Source: Verrucomicrobiales bacterium
Lineage (GTDB): Bacteria > Verrucomicrobiota > Verrucomicrobiia > Verrucomicrobiales > DEV007
Length of the DNA: 64,000 nt
Assembly (NCBI GenBank): GCA_029213005.1
Contig: JARGPI010000002.1
Span: 185,108 to 249,107, forward strand
Reading direction: 5' to 3'
Every line of letters begins with the position of its first letter. The stretch's first letter is position 1. A model generated the notes under the pieces. The model ran no database searches, had not been told where the DNA came from, and was given only the letters and a program-made list of their open reading frames with translations. A program made the translations under genes and the position numbers. Below are positions 33,936 to 44,800 of the stretch, one piece after another.

Positions 33936-36512
33936 ATGCGAGTTGCTTTCTTCAGCCTCAGTCTACTGATCGCTAACTATACTTTCGGGAGTGAATTTCC
34001 CGACAGTTTTTTTGCCAACTATTGTTTCGATTGTCACGATGATGTGACTCAGAAAGGTGAAGTGCGCCTCGATGATGCGATTGATCGTGAATGGGGTGAG
34101 TTGGATTCACTACACTTTTTTGAGAGGGTCAAAAAGGTAGTGTCCAGCGGCGAAATGCCACCGCCGGAGAAGAAGAATCAGCCGGGCGCGTCGGAGCGGG
34201 AGAAAGTGTCGCAGTGGCTCCATGAAAAGCTGATGGAACATTCCCGGGTTGGGGGAACGGTTCTCCGGAGACTGAATCGAACCGAGTATGAAAACACGAT
34301 TCGAACGCTGTTTCCGATCCGGGATTTCAAAGTCCCCAACGGGTTTCCATCGGACCAAAGTTTTCACGGCTTTGATAACATTGGTGAAGGGCTGATTTTA
34401 TCGGCGCCTTTGATGGAGGCATACCAGGAAGCGGCGATTTTGATAGCTGACAAGTACTTCCCGCCGCCCCGTAAAGAAGTGTCGAGATCGACTGTGGTAG
34501 TGAAACCGGAGGAGATGGTGATCAGTTATTCGTCAGGGCAGGTGGTTGATGGTGCAATGAGGCTGGCTTCGAAGTCTTCTCCAATGATGAGGAGTTGTTC
34601 ATGGCCTGCAAAATTTGAAGCCAAAGGCTCGGGGAAATACCGCGTTAAACTGAAGCTGTCCGCGATTGGCGACGATCTGGATGAGGTTCCCGCTGAATTT
34701 CACCTGCTCGCGAAAAAGGTTAGTGAGACTGATGCATCCGGTGTGGAGAGCCTCCGGAAGTTGGCCGGATTTGAGGTCTCCAGCAGCGAGCCTGTCGTTT
34801 ATGAGAAAGAGGTCGATATCTATGCCGGCGAAACGATCGTGTTTTACTGGGCCAATGCCCCTCTGGATTCTGATAATGCCGACAAGGCGGATCTCGCAGC
34901 CTTTGTAAAGGCAAGGTTTGAGAACGATCCCCGTCTGATGGCGGCCTGGATGGCCATCGAGCATAATGCGGGGATTCGCGGCGGCGTGGGATGGGAGCGG
35001 GTCAAAGAGAAACTTAACGATCCGGAGCTGGACCTTTCCACGGCGAAGGTCGATTCGCCTGAGGGTAAAAAGTTGATCAACACGATGTTGAAAAACCCCG
35101 TGCTATACGTTGAGACGATGTCTTATGATCTATTTGAAAATGGTCCCAATGTAGGTATACACGAAGTCACAATTTCCGGCCCCGGTGAGTGGGTTGAGGA
35201 TGACGAAGCGAGATTCTCCCGACTTCGCCGGGAAAGCTTTCTGGCTCCGGGTATCAATATGAGTGGTGAACCAGCGGTGGTCGCTGTGATGAATCATTTT
35301 CTCAGTCGCTGTTTCCGCCGTCCAGTGGGTGAGGATCAGGTCTTGCCCTATGTGCACCTGATTACCGATCATGCTTCGCAGCCGGGGCGGACTCTGGAAG
35401 ATGGTTATCATCTCGCGATTCGAACCGCCCTGACTTCTCCGGAATTTCTCTATCGCGAAACCCGCCCAGGTCGTCTCGACGATTTTGATCTGGCGAGTCG
35501 GTTGTCTTATTTTTTAACCAGTTCTCCGAAAAGTCGTTTCTTCGACAATGCCGCCATGAAAGGCCAGCTTACCGATCTGAAGGTTCTGGAGCGCCAAACG
35601 CGGGCCGCATTGAATTCGCCATCGATTTATCCGTTTATCGAAAACTTTACCGGGCAATGGCTCGGGACCCGGGAATTGAGTGAAATCATGCCGGATCCGA
35701 GATTGCTGAACTATAACGATGGCGATCGCAAATCGATGGTGGATGAAGTTGAGTCACTGTTCCGCGAAATCTTGACGAAAAACCTGCCTCTGGATACCTT
35801 TATCAAACCCGGGTTTACCTATATGAATCAACCTCTGGCGACGAAATTTTACGATATGAAAAAATCGGTAAAAGGAAAGGGGATGAAAAAAGTATCACTC
35901 CCCGAAAGTAGTCCTTTTGGCGGAGTATTGGGTATGGCCGGTGTGATGATGGCAACGGCGAACGGAGTTGACACGCAACCGGTTGAGCGCGGGGTCTGGG
36001 TGCTGGAAAATATCCTTGGTGATCCGCCACCACCTCCGCCTGCCAATGTGCCGGCGATCACACCGGATACCCGCGGGTCGAAGACGGTTCGCGATTTACT
36101 GGATGCCCATCGCGCGGATGCGAGTTGTGCGCGATGTCATAACAAGATTGATCCGCTCGGATATGTATTGGAGAATTTTGACCCCGTAGGGCGCTGGCGA
36201 ACCCATTACCCGATCTATGATGAAAAGGGGAAGGCAGTGCCGGGAATTAAAATCGATACTTCGGGGAGGCTTCCGGGTGCGGATCAGGATTTGACTCACA
36301 TCAATGATTTAAAAGACCACGTCGTCAAACATATCGATCAGTTCGCTTTTTGCCTCGGTGAAAAGATTCTCACTTACGCTACGGGGCGCGAACTAAGCTA
36401 TGCCGACCGACAGGAGCTGAAGAACATCGTGAACCGAACGGTGGAGCAAAACGACGGGTTTCAGGACTTTGTGGTCGAGTTAGTGAAGAGTGAAGTATTC
36501 CGAACTAAATAA
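33936..36512 (+). CDS. Secreted DUF1592/DUF1588 protein with cytochrome c motifs
   Basis: An 858-residue protein with a signal peptide (about 1-19) and a CxxCH haem motif at 30-34 (CFDCH), followed by the planctomycete-type DUF1587/DUF1592 core (RRLNRTEYENTIRTLFPI, FHGFDNIGEGLILSAPLMEAY). A second CxxCH (SCARCHNKIDPLGYVLENFDPVGRWR) is in the DUF1588/DUF1585 part near residue 730. Starting immediately after the DUF1552 stop, it is translationally linked to it. The family is thought to be a periplasmic haem protein working with the DUF1552 partner, probably in degradation or oxidation of a macromolecule; the reaction is unknown. Confidence 0.88.
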   Translation: MRVAFFSLSLLIANYTFGSEFPDSFFANYCFDCHDDVTQKGEVRLDDAIDREWGELDSLHFFERVKKVVSSGEMPPPEKKNQPGASEREKVSQWLHEKLMEHSRVGGTVLRRLNRTEYENTIRTLFPIRDFKVPNGFPSDQSFHGFDNIGEGLILSAPLMEAYQEAAILIADKYFPPPRKEVSRSTVVVKPEEMVISYSSGQVVDGAMRLASKSSPMMRSCSWPAKFEAKGSGKYRVKLKLSAIGDDLDEVPAEFHLLAKKVSETDASGVESLRKLAGFEVSSSEPVVYEKEVDIYAGETIVFYWANAPLDSDNADKADLAAFVKARFENDPRLMAAWMAIEHNAGIRGGVGWERVKEKLNDPELDLSTAKVDSPEGKKLINTMLKNPVLYVETMSYDLFENGPNVGIHEVTISGPGEWVEDDEARFSRLRRESFLAPGINMSGEPAVVAVMNHFLSRCFRRPVGEDQVLPYVHLITDHASQPGRTLEDGYHLAIRTALTSPEFLYRETRPGRLDDFDLASRLSYFLTSSPKSRFFDNAAMKGQLTDLKVLERQTRAALNSPSIYPFIENFTGQWLGTRELSEIMPDPRLLNYNDGDRKSMVDEVESLFREILTKNLPLDTFIKPGFTYMNQPLATKFYDMKKSVKGKGMKKVSLPESSPFGGVLGMAGVMMATANGVDTQPVERGVWVLENILGDPPPPPPANVPAITPDTRGSKTVRDLLDAHRADASCARCHNKIDPLGYVLENFDPVGRWRTHYPIYDEKGKAVPGIKIDTSGRLPGADQDLTHINDLKDHVVKHIDQFAFCLGEKILTYATGRELSYADRQELKNIVNRTVEQNDGFQDFVVELVKSEVFRTK

Positions 36513-36530
36513 AACTGCCGCGGGGGCGAT

Positions 36531-36565
36531 TGTACCCTGTACAACTTTGGACTGTACAGGGTACA
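36531..36565. repeat. TGTAC-type dispersed repeat, copy 3 (arms in reverse order)
   Basis: TGTACCCTGTACA (36531-36543) and TGTACAGGGTACA (36553-36565) with the same 9-nt spacer as copies 1 and 2, but the order of arms is exchanged. It lies 18 bp after the DUF1592 stop and 6 bp before the nested inverted-repeat element. Confidence 0.8.
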
Positions 36566-36571
36566 GTCGAA

Positions 36572-36860
36572 TGCCGCTAAGATTTTCCGTGGATTCCGGG
36601 GCCGTGAATTCAGAATACGGCAACGCCGTTACGTAACACAGCCCCGGGTTGACCGAAGCGAAGCCGAGAGGCTACCCGGGGATTTTATCGTACAAGAAGC
36701 AGATCTCTGAAAGTGATCTGAAAGCTTTCGCAACGCCTTCAGCGTAGGGAATCTCCTGGGATACATAACCCATGGTAGCCTCCGTTTCACTGCGGCAACC
36801 ATGGGCTGTGTTGCGTAACGGCGTTGCCGTATAGCGACTGAAACCGAAAACTTAGCGGCA
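36572..36860. mobile_element. Nested inverted-repeat (MITE-like) element
   Basis: A 289-bp non-coding element. The outer arms start TGCCGCTAAG (36572) and end CTTAGCGGCA (36860). Inside, a 30-bp arm at 36615-36644 pairs with 36803-36832 with one mismatch. Between these lie two further hairpins: CCCCGGGT/ACCCGGGG (36642-36680) and CCCATGGT/ACCATGGG (36770-36806). The layered palindromes and lack of an ORF are typical of a miniature inverted-repeat element or an extragenic palindromic unit. No transposase-recognised target duplication was identified. Confidence 0.7.
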
Positions 36861-36891
36861 ATCCAGGGTAGAGTTTGAAGGGGAGGGCACG

Positions 36892-36923
36892 AAAAAAGCC
36901 GATGGGGTTAACCATCGGCTTTT
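36892..36923 (-). terminator. Terminator of the TolC-like gene
   Basis: GCCGATGG and CCATCGGC form an 8-bp stem with a 6-nt loop; on the minus strand six T follow. It lies 23 bp after the stop of the TolC-like gene and also separates it from the MITE-like element. With four T on the plus side it may also act weakly in the other direction. Confidence 0.85.
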
Positions 36924-36945
36924 CACCAAGGTAGCTAAAGGGTAT

Positions 36946-38475
36946 TTATTCTTCGGCTAAAACCGGCATCGCTTGAATCACGGTGACGGATTTCTTCTTT
37001 TTACTAAAGAGATTCAAGATGTTCTTTTTCTTTGGAACATCAGCAGTTTCGACTACAGAAGCTCTGATCTCTCTCGCGAAACTGGATTTGGCGCACTGGT
37101 TGGTCTGGCACTCGTCTTCGCAGCTGACGCACTCTGCTTCCGGGCAGTCCAGATTGATGCAACCGGTATCACACAAGTGGGAGGTTCCTGCTGTGGAGCA
37201 GATCAGTTTTCCGCCGAAGAACAGGAGTCGGTAAGCGACGAACGCTCTTTCGAACCTCTCGTCGACGAGGCGTATTTGTGAGGAGAGTTTTTCGTTTTCG
37301 ATATCGAGAACACCGAGAAGTGGTCTTTTATCGAGTTCAAACTGTTCCTGGTAGAGTGAAACGGTGGATCCGAGGCTGCGGGAATAGTCTTCCAGAATGT
37401 GGATTCTCTCGTTCAGCGTCTGGTAGTCTGCCCAGCGGGCTTTGATATCTCTGCAAAGTAGAGTTTTGGTTTCATCGACTATAGCGACTTGCTTTGCGAT
37501 ATCACCGACTGCCTGCTGTTGGATACCTTTTCTTCTTCCTCCCTGGAGAAGATCCCATTCCATCACCATCAGAGCACTGGCCTCTTCATCTTCACCTTCG
37601 ATACCCAGAACATCCTGACCGTAGGATCCGGTTCCGCGGAACAGAATTCGTGGTGAATGAGCTTTAGCAGCAGCTTCTGCGGCGAGCTTAGCGGCTTTGC
37701 ATTGATGAAGGGTCGCGAGGTAGTGAAAGTTTTCAGTTGGATTGATCGCAGTTTCGCAGGAGATTGAAGGTACCTTGGGAAATACCAGAGAAGGTGGTTT
37801 GCAGCAAAGGTAGCGCTCGAAATCGGCTTCGGCCTGACGCAGATCTAATTCCCGCTCTTTCAAGTGAACTTCAGCAAGTCTGAGGCGGGAGGATGACAGT
37901 TCCACATCGGCGCCGCTTCCCGCTCCGCCTTCGCGATCACTGGCCAGTTTGAAGAACCGACGGTGTGATGAAACATTCTGTCGTGCCAGTTCGATTTGTT
38001 TTCTGGCTTTCAATACGGAGAGATAGGCATCGACTGTGCCCATGGCTGTCGTCTCACGCTGGGCTTTGGAAAGCAGTTCAGCGGCTTTTTCGCGACACTT
38101 GGCATCCATCCATTTATTACGGGTGTGTCCGTTGTCCCAAACGAGTTGTTCGAGGATCAAAGCGCCCCGTCGATCAAAGAGGTCTTCACCTCCGCGGCCC
38201 AGGCCGTCGATGCTTCTGCTGCGGTAGCCGTAACCACTGTCTGCGGAGGCCCGGAGCTGGGGGCGTCTCTCTGATCTGACTTCTGTAGTAAAGCCTTCTG
38301 CCTTCAGAACATCCGCGTGGATCTTCTGAATCGTCGGGTCATTTCGGAGCGCACAGGCGATGGCATCTTCCAGTGTCATAGTCTCGGCGCGGGCCTGAAT
38401 TGACAGACCAGTTATCCATACCGCAATCGCCAATATAGGACTGATGGGGCGGAAACCGTGGTGTTTAGTTTTCAT
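36946..38475 (-). CDS. TolC-family outer-membrane protein with a cysteine-rich C-terminal tail
   Basis: A 509-residue outer-membrane factor for type I secretion. Signal peptide 1-30. The outer-membrane efflux repeats are visible in MTLEDAIACALRNDPTIQKIHADVLKAEGF, RRPQLRASADSGYGYRS and LYQEQFELDKRPLLGVLDIENEKLSSQI. After the last channel repeat a non-canonical tail has eight Cys between 426 and 461 (CDTGC, CPEAEC, CEDEC), then a Lys-rich segment KKKNILNLFSKKKK. TolC C-termini are periplasmic, so the Cys could form disulfides or bind metal. It is divergent from the giant repeat protein and, with the ABC and HlyD genes, completes a T1SS. Confidence 0.88.
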   Translation of the reverse strand: MKTKHHGFRPISPILAIAVWITGLSIQARAETMTLEDAIACALRNDPTIQKIHADVLKAEGFTTEVRSERRPQLRASADSGYGYRSRSIDGLGRGGEDLFDRRGALILEQLVWDNGHTRNKWMDAKCREKAAELLSKAQRETTAMGTVDAYLSVLKARKQIELARQNVSSHRRFFKLASDREGGAGSGADVELSSSRLRLAEVHLKERELDLRQAEADFERYLCCKPPSLVFPKVPSISCETAINPTENFHYLATLHQCKAAKLAAEAAAKAHSPRILFRGTGSYGQDVLGIEGEDEEASALMVMEWDLLQGGRRKGIQQQAVGDIAKQVAIVDETKTLLCRDIKARWADYQTLNERIHILEDYSRSLGSTVSLYQEQFELDKRPLLGVLDIENEKLSSQIRLVDERFERAFVAYRLLFFGGKLICSTAGTSHLCDTGCINLDCPEAECVSCEDECQTNQCAKSSFAREIRASVVETADVPKKKNILNLFSKKKKSVTVIQAMPVLAEE

Positions 38476-38823
38476 AAAAACGGATAGCTAAGGTAGTTAG
38501 AAAAGGATTCTATCGGATCAGTGAGGTTAACTTTACTTAATAGTAAAAGTCAATTGATAATCTCATATTTAATAATGCTTAGGGCCTTAAGTCATTTTCG
38601 TAGTCTGTGAGCCACTGTTGAACGGGGTTCGATCGACTCCCTGGCAGTTCTTTTCCGAAATAAGTAATTCTCGGATTTCTAAAATTTAAGAATCAAATTT
38701 GATCTATTTTTTAAAAATAGAGGTTCAAATTTGACTCTCAGTTATAATAATTGTATTCCCTATATCGGGTATCGCCGGTCCGTGAGTTTTTGTCGGCGCT
38801 ACGGAGGAATTTAATAAATTGTT
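38476..38823. promoter_or_regulatory. Divergent regulatory region of the type I secretion locus
   Basis: This 348-bp AT-rich region separates the divergent TolC-like and giant-protein genes. It contains TTTACT-TAAT-AGTAAA (38532-38547); two copies of the perfect palindrome TCAAATTTGA at 38693-38702 and 38725-38734; and between them a 9-bp-stem palindrome at 38703-38721. A perfect TATAAT lies at 38743-38748 and TTGACT at 38731-38736 (6 nt apart, so they are not one promoter; TTGACT could pair with TATTCC at 38754). GGAGG at 38803-38807 is 16 nt before ATG 38824, an unusually long spacing. Confidence 0.55.
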
Positions 38824-41800
38824 ATGAAACTGGATCCGAGCATGATAAACGTCACCCGCGCTGGCGTTAAACCCGCAGAAGCAACTTTGACCGACGGCGG
38901 TTTGCTTCTGGAATGGCCGGATGGCACCACGGTCTTGATTCCCAAATCTGCGCTACTGATCGAAGAGGGTGAGATTCTGCTGAAAGACAGTTCGGGAAAT
39001 GTTGAAGTAACCGAGCCCGGAAAAACGACAGTAACGACCGATTGGGAAACAGCCTGTCTCGAAGTCAGGGGTGACGGTATTGAAGATCCGATGACGGTAA
39101 TCGGTCAGATCGATCAGGCGTTCCTCTTTCAGGCGCATTGGGAAGACAGCCCGCTACCTTTTGCTCCTCTGCCCCGGTTTGAACCTCCAACCTATGAAGA
39201 GTTGGAAATTCCTGAATCCCGATTACGGCAAAATAACAAACCGACGATAGGTAACCTGACGCTGCGGGTATCAGACGAAGGTCTACCTTTCGGCAAGCCT
39301 GACAATTTCGGTTTTGACGATTTTACCAACTCAGTGATCGCATCCGGATATATCCAGGTGGATGATTTGAACGGCGATCCTTTGACGTTTTCGCTTAATC
39401 CCCTGGCCAACGCCGGATTGACCTCGGGCGGAGTTGCTATTGTCTGGAGCAATTCGGGAAGTCAGAAAGTCATAGGTACCGCGAATGGTAACGTGATCTT
39501 TACCGTGACGGTGGATAACCGGGGATTTGTGCAGGTTGTGCAGTCGGGACCTCTCGATCACCCGGACCCCACCCGCGAGGACGAACTCCCTTTTCAAGTT
39601 CAGGTCGTCGTGAGCGATGGGCCCACCAGTGCTACCGGTACTCTCACCGTGGTGGTGGAAGACGACAGCCCCATGATCAAGATGGGTGGTTACGAAAAAG
39701 TGGATGAAGACTGGATTCGTTGCGAGAAGCCTCACCATGATGAGGGTGATAATGATGAGGATGGCCCCATCAGCGATCTGCGAATGGGTGGAGGCGGTCC
39801 TCCGCAATGGGGGGATGATGAAGGGTGTGGTGACGAAGCTCACGTTTGCCACCCGGGCAACAGGGATCGTGACTCCAAGTGGCATGTGGAAGACGGCGAT
39901 GATCGCGGTGGAAACATGGCGAAAGGAAACCTCGGTTTCTGGTTCGGTGCCGATGGCCCTGCTCCCGAAGTTCCCGAATATGAAGGTGGTCCAACCGACC
40001 TTGTCGTTTCGATGAATGCATTGGCACTGGCTCGCGATCCAAAAGGTGCGCCGGTTCCTGTAACATCAGGAGGTCAGACCGTTCACACCATTTGGGATCC
40101 GGCAACTGATACACTAACGGGGTATATCGGAGACGTGGTTACTGATCCCGGCGATATCTCATCAGGAAATCTCATTTTTACTCTCGAGTTTGGTCCCGAA
40201 GGGGTTCGCGGAGGTCCTACCGGTGAATATAAATTTACGCTTCACGGCCCTCTCGATCATCCGTCGCAAAACGACGGAAATTACAAGAACGGCAAAGAAG
40301 ACGCCTGGGAGGACAATTTGATTCTCCAGTTCGAAGCGACTATTACCGATGGAGACGGCGATCAGGCGACTCAGCCATTTTACATCGATGTTGATGACGA
40401 CAAGCCGACCTTGAAATGGGATATGGTTAAAGTCGACGAAGACTGGATTAAGTGCGACCGGGACGATGACTGTGACCACGATAAAAAGTCAGAACGATGC
40501 GATGATCCACAGGACAACATGGTGACCGCTCTTCGGTCTGGTGGAGGTCAGGGACAAGGTGGGCATCATCACCATGGGGATGATAAAAGTTGCTATCCAG
40601 GTAATCAGGATAAGGGCTACGCCCCCGGTGATGATCGAGGCTGGGCAGTGGCCCGGGGCGATATGAATTTTCGATTCGGCGCCGATGGACCGGCTGCAGA
40701 TAGACCCGGTTGGGGCTCGCGGGATGTCGACCTGGTGGTAAAGATGCATCGCAAAGCAGAGCGGGACGATCCCGATCCTCAAGGCCATCATCACGATGAA
40801 GTGCGTGTGACTTCCGGTGGCAAAGAAGTGAAGACTTCGTGGGATCACGAAGCGGATGTGCTAACCGGCTACATCGAAGAAAGAGATCACAAAGGCCGTG
40901 TTGAGCAGAAAGTGATCTTCACATTGGATTTTGATCCAGACGGTGATGATGAATTGACCGGTAATTTTAAGTTCACCCTCTTAGGACCTTTGGATCATCC
41001 CTCGCAGGAAGCGGGTCGCGGTAATCCAGGTTCCAATCGGGGAGGTGGCAGTAACGGCGGTCACGACGAACCGGACGGAGGTTACGAAGATAACTTGATC
41101 CTGAAATTCGACGTCACGATCACAGATGGCGACGGCGACAGTGTCACCCAGACTCTCAAAGTAAATGTCGATGACGACATGCCGACAATGAAGTGGGATT
41201 ATGTAAAAGTCGATGAAGACTGCATCTCCTGTGGGAAAGATCAGGGTTGTGATGACAGGGATGAGCCGCGTCCTGGAGATGAAAGAAGTCATCAGGACAA
41301 TTGCGAACGGGATGATTTCGAAGTCGCAGCTTTATCTCAGGGTGGGAATCGCAGGCCCGGTGAGAACGAAGAGGGAGGCAGGCCTCCTCACCATGGAGAC
41401 GACAAGGATTGTGATCCCGGAAATCAAGATCGCGCCCCCGGTGATGATTACGGTGGAGCAGTGGCCCGGGGCGATATGAAATTTCGATTCGGCGCCGATG
41501 GGCCGGCTGCTGATAAACCCGGTGGGGGCTCGCGGGACGTCGACCTGGTGGTAAGGATGCATCACAAAGCGGAGCGGGACGACCCCGATCCCCAAGGCCA
41601 AAATCACGATGAAGTGCGTGTGACTTCCGGTGGCAAAGAAGTGAAGACTTCGTGGGATCACGAAGCGGATGTGCTAACCGGCTACATCGAAGAAAGAGAT
41701 CACAAAGGCCGTGTTGAGCAGAAAGTGATCTTCACATTGGATTTTGATCCAGACGGTGATGATGAATTGACCGGTAATTTTAAGTTCACCCTCTTAGGAC

Positions 41801-44800
41801 CTTTGGATCATCCCTCGCAGGAAGCGGGTCGCGGTAATCCAGGTTCCAATCGGGGAGGTGGCAGTAACGGCGGTCACGACGAACCGGACGGAGGTTACGA
41901 AGATAACTTGATCCTGAAATTCGACGTCACGATCACAGATGGCGACGGCGACAGTGTCACCCAGACTCTCAAAGTAAATGTCGATGACGACATGCCGACA
42001 ATGAAGTGGGATTATGTAAAAGTCGATGAAGACTGCATCTCCTGTGGGAAAGATCAGGGTTGTGATGACAGGGATGAGCCGCGTCCTGGAGATGAAAGAA
42101 GTCATCAGGACAATTGCGAACGGGATGATTTCGAAGTCGCAGCTTTATCTCAGGGTGGGAATCGCAGGCCCGGTGAGAACGAAGGGGGAGGCAGGCCTCC
42201 TCAGCCGGGCGATGATAAGGATTGTGATCCCGGGAATCGAGATCATGCCCCCGGTGATGATGAAGGATGCGCAGTGGCCCGGGGTGATATGAATTTTCGA
42301 TTCGGCGCCGATGGACCGGCTGCGGATAGACCCGGTGGAGGCTCGCGGGATGTCGACTTGGTAGTCAAGATGCATCACAAAGCGGAGCGGGACGATCCCG
42401 ATCCTCAAGGCCATCATCACGATGAAGTGCGTGTGACTTCCGGTGGCAAAGAAGTGAAGACTTCGTGGGATCACGAAGCGGATGTGCTAACCGGCTACAT
42501 CGAAGAAAGAGATCACAAAGGCCGTGTTGAGCAGAAAGTGATCTTCACATTGGATTTTGATCCAGACGGTGATGATGAATTGACCGGTAATTTTAAGTTC
42601 ACCCTCTTAGGACCTTTGGATCATCCCTCGCAGGAAGCGGGTCGCGGTAATCCAGGTTCCAATCGGGGAGGTGGCAGTAACGGCGGTCACGACGAACCGG
42701 ACGGAGGTTACGAAGATAACTTGATCCTGAAATTCGACGTCACGATCACAGATGGCGACGGCGACAGTGTCACCCAGACTCTCAAAGTGAATGTCGATGA
42801 CGACATGCCGACTGTGGCGATTTCCCGAAATGATCAGGCCAAATTTGTGCTCGATGAGAGTGTTGGAACTGATGGTTCGATCAAAGATGAAGGTGGGAGG
42901 TCTAATGACGATGAAACCCTTCAGGGCGAAGATGGTGTGATTGGTTTTTCTCATGTGAGAGGTTCAAGCCTTTTCACCGAGCAGGTCGACGCCGGGGCCG
43001 ACGGTCTCGAGAGTAAAGTGTATAAGCTGACATTGGCACCCGGTAATCCGGACTCCGGATTGGTGGATGCGGTCAGTGATGAAAAAGTAATATTATTCAT
43101 CTATAATAATGGAGACATTGTCGGTAGAACTGAAAATAGCGGTGAACTGGTATTTCGAGTCCATGTGAATGAGGAAAATGGCTCTGTAACCGTCAAACAA
43201 TTTCGGGCAGTCGAGCATGATGACCCGGATGATCACGATGAGAATCAGCAAAGTGCCGCGCACCTGAATGCTGAGTTAATTGGCCTCCAGGTAACCGTGA
43301 CGGATGGTGACGGTGATAGTGCGTCCGATCAAATTGAGATCGGTCGTTATATCAGGTTTGAGGATGATGGTCCTGCAGTGGAGATTGTCCGAAAAGCTTC
43401 GGCCAAGTTTGTGCTTGATGAAAGCGTGGGAACTGATGGTTCGATCAAAGATGAAGGTGGGAGATCTAATGACGATGAAACCCTTCAGGGCGAAGATGGT
43501 GTGATTGGTTTTTCTCATGTGAGAGGTTCAAGCCTTTTCACCGAGCAGGTCGACGCCGGGGCCGACGGTCTCGAGAGTAAAGTGTATAAGCTGACATTGG
43601 CACCCGGTAATCCGGACTCCGGATTGGTGGATGCGGTCAGTGATGAAAAAGTAATATTATTCATCTATAATAATGGAGACATTGTCGGTAGAACTGAAAA
43701 TAGCGGTGAACTGGTATTTCGAGTCCATGTGAATGAGGGAAATGGCTCTGTAACCGTCAAACAATTTCGGGCAGTCGAGCATGATGACCCGAATGATCAC
43801 GATGAGAATCAGCAAAGTGCCGCGCACCTAAATGCTGAGTTAATCGGCCTCCAGGTAACCGTGACGGATGGTGACGGTGATAGTGCATCCGATCAAATTG
43901 AGATCGGACGTTATATCAGGTTTGAAGATGATGGTCCTTCAGAGATCTTCCCTGACTCCGTATCGGTGTTAAATCAAGGTGGTCAGTGTGTGTTTGGGAA
44001 TCTCGATGGAGTAATCTCGATGGGGGGAGATGGTGTGGTATTAGATAATGTTGGATCCGATAAAGACGGCGTTGTCCGCTTTGCCAATATTGGGGATGGC
44101 GATGTCTCTGATTTTACGACAGGGGGGGAAGCTGTTTACTATTTTGTCTCTGACGATATGCAGAGGCTTATTGCGACGACATCTTCGAGTGAGGAAGACG
44201 TTGTGACCGACGAATCGTCGCAGAATTTTAACGTGGTATTCACAATTGAACTTCAACCAGATGGGCGGCTGGATGAATACAAAGTTACTACATTTGCGGA
44301 AATTGATTCGGGAGGTGGGTCGGAAACGATTTCCTACGAGTTAGGGTCCGGGAATTCTGATTTTTTCATTGAAGGAGAATCTCTTCCCGGTGGGTCCGGT
44401 ACAGAAATTTTGATAACAGGCAACGGCTCGGTGAATCTCGCTTCGGATATCGGCATAAACGATCAATGGATAGATCCAGTTTTAAGCCGTGGTCAGACTA
44501 CTCTTCCAGCTGATTATGCCCGCATCGATTTCGGGCTTTTTTCAGAGGACTCGAACAACGATTTCGTGATCGATCAGCACATCTCAATTAACGAGGTTTC
44601 GTTTAAAGTAGCACAGACAGGGGCTAACGCCCTGAATCAAGTGGATGTAGAGGTTCGTGCGTTTGCAGCAAACGACAATAACGATTTTACTGATGATAGT
44701 CAGGTTGAAATTTCTCAAGTTAAGGTGTTTTCCGCTAGCGGTATGTTGATAGAGGACGTTGATGCCGGGTCGGTCTCAAATTACGTGACATTCGATGCTG

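Noticed and set aside
40795..42817. CRISPR-like array
   Set aside because: Long in-frame coding repeats without short spacers; they belong to the giant protein.
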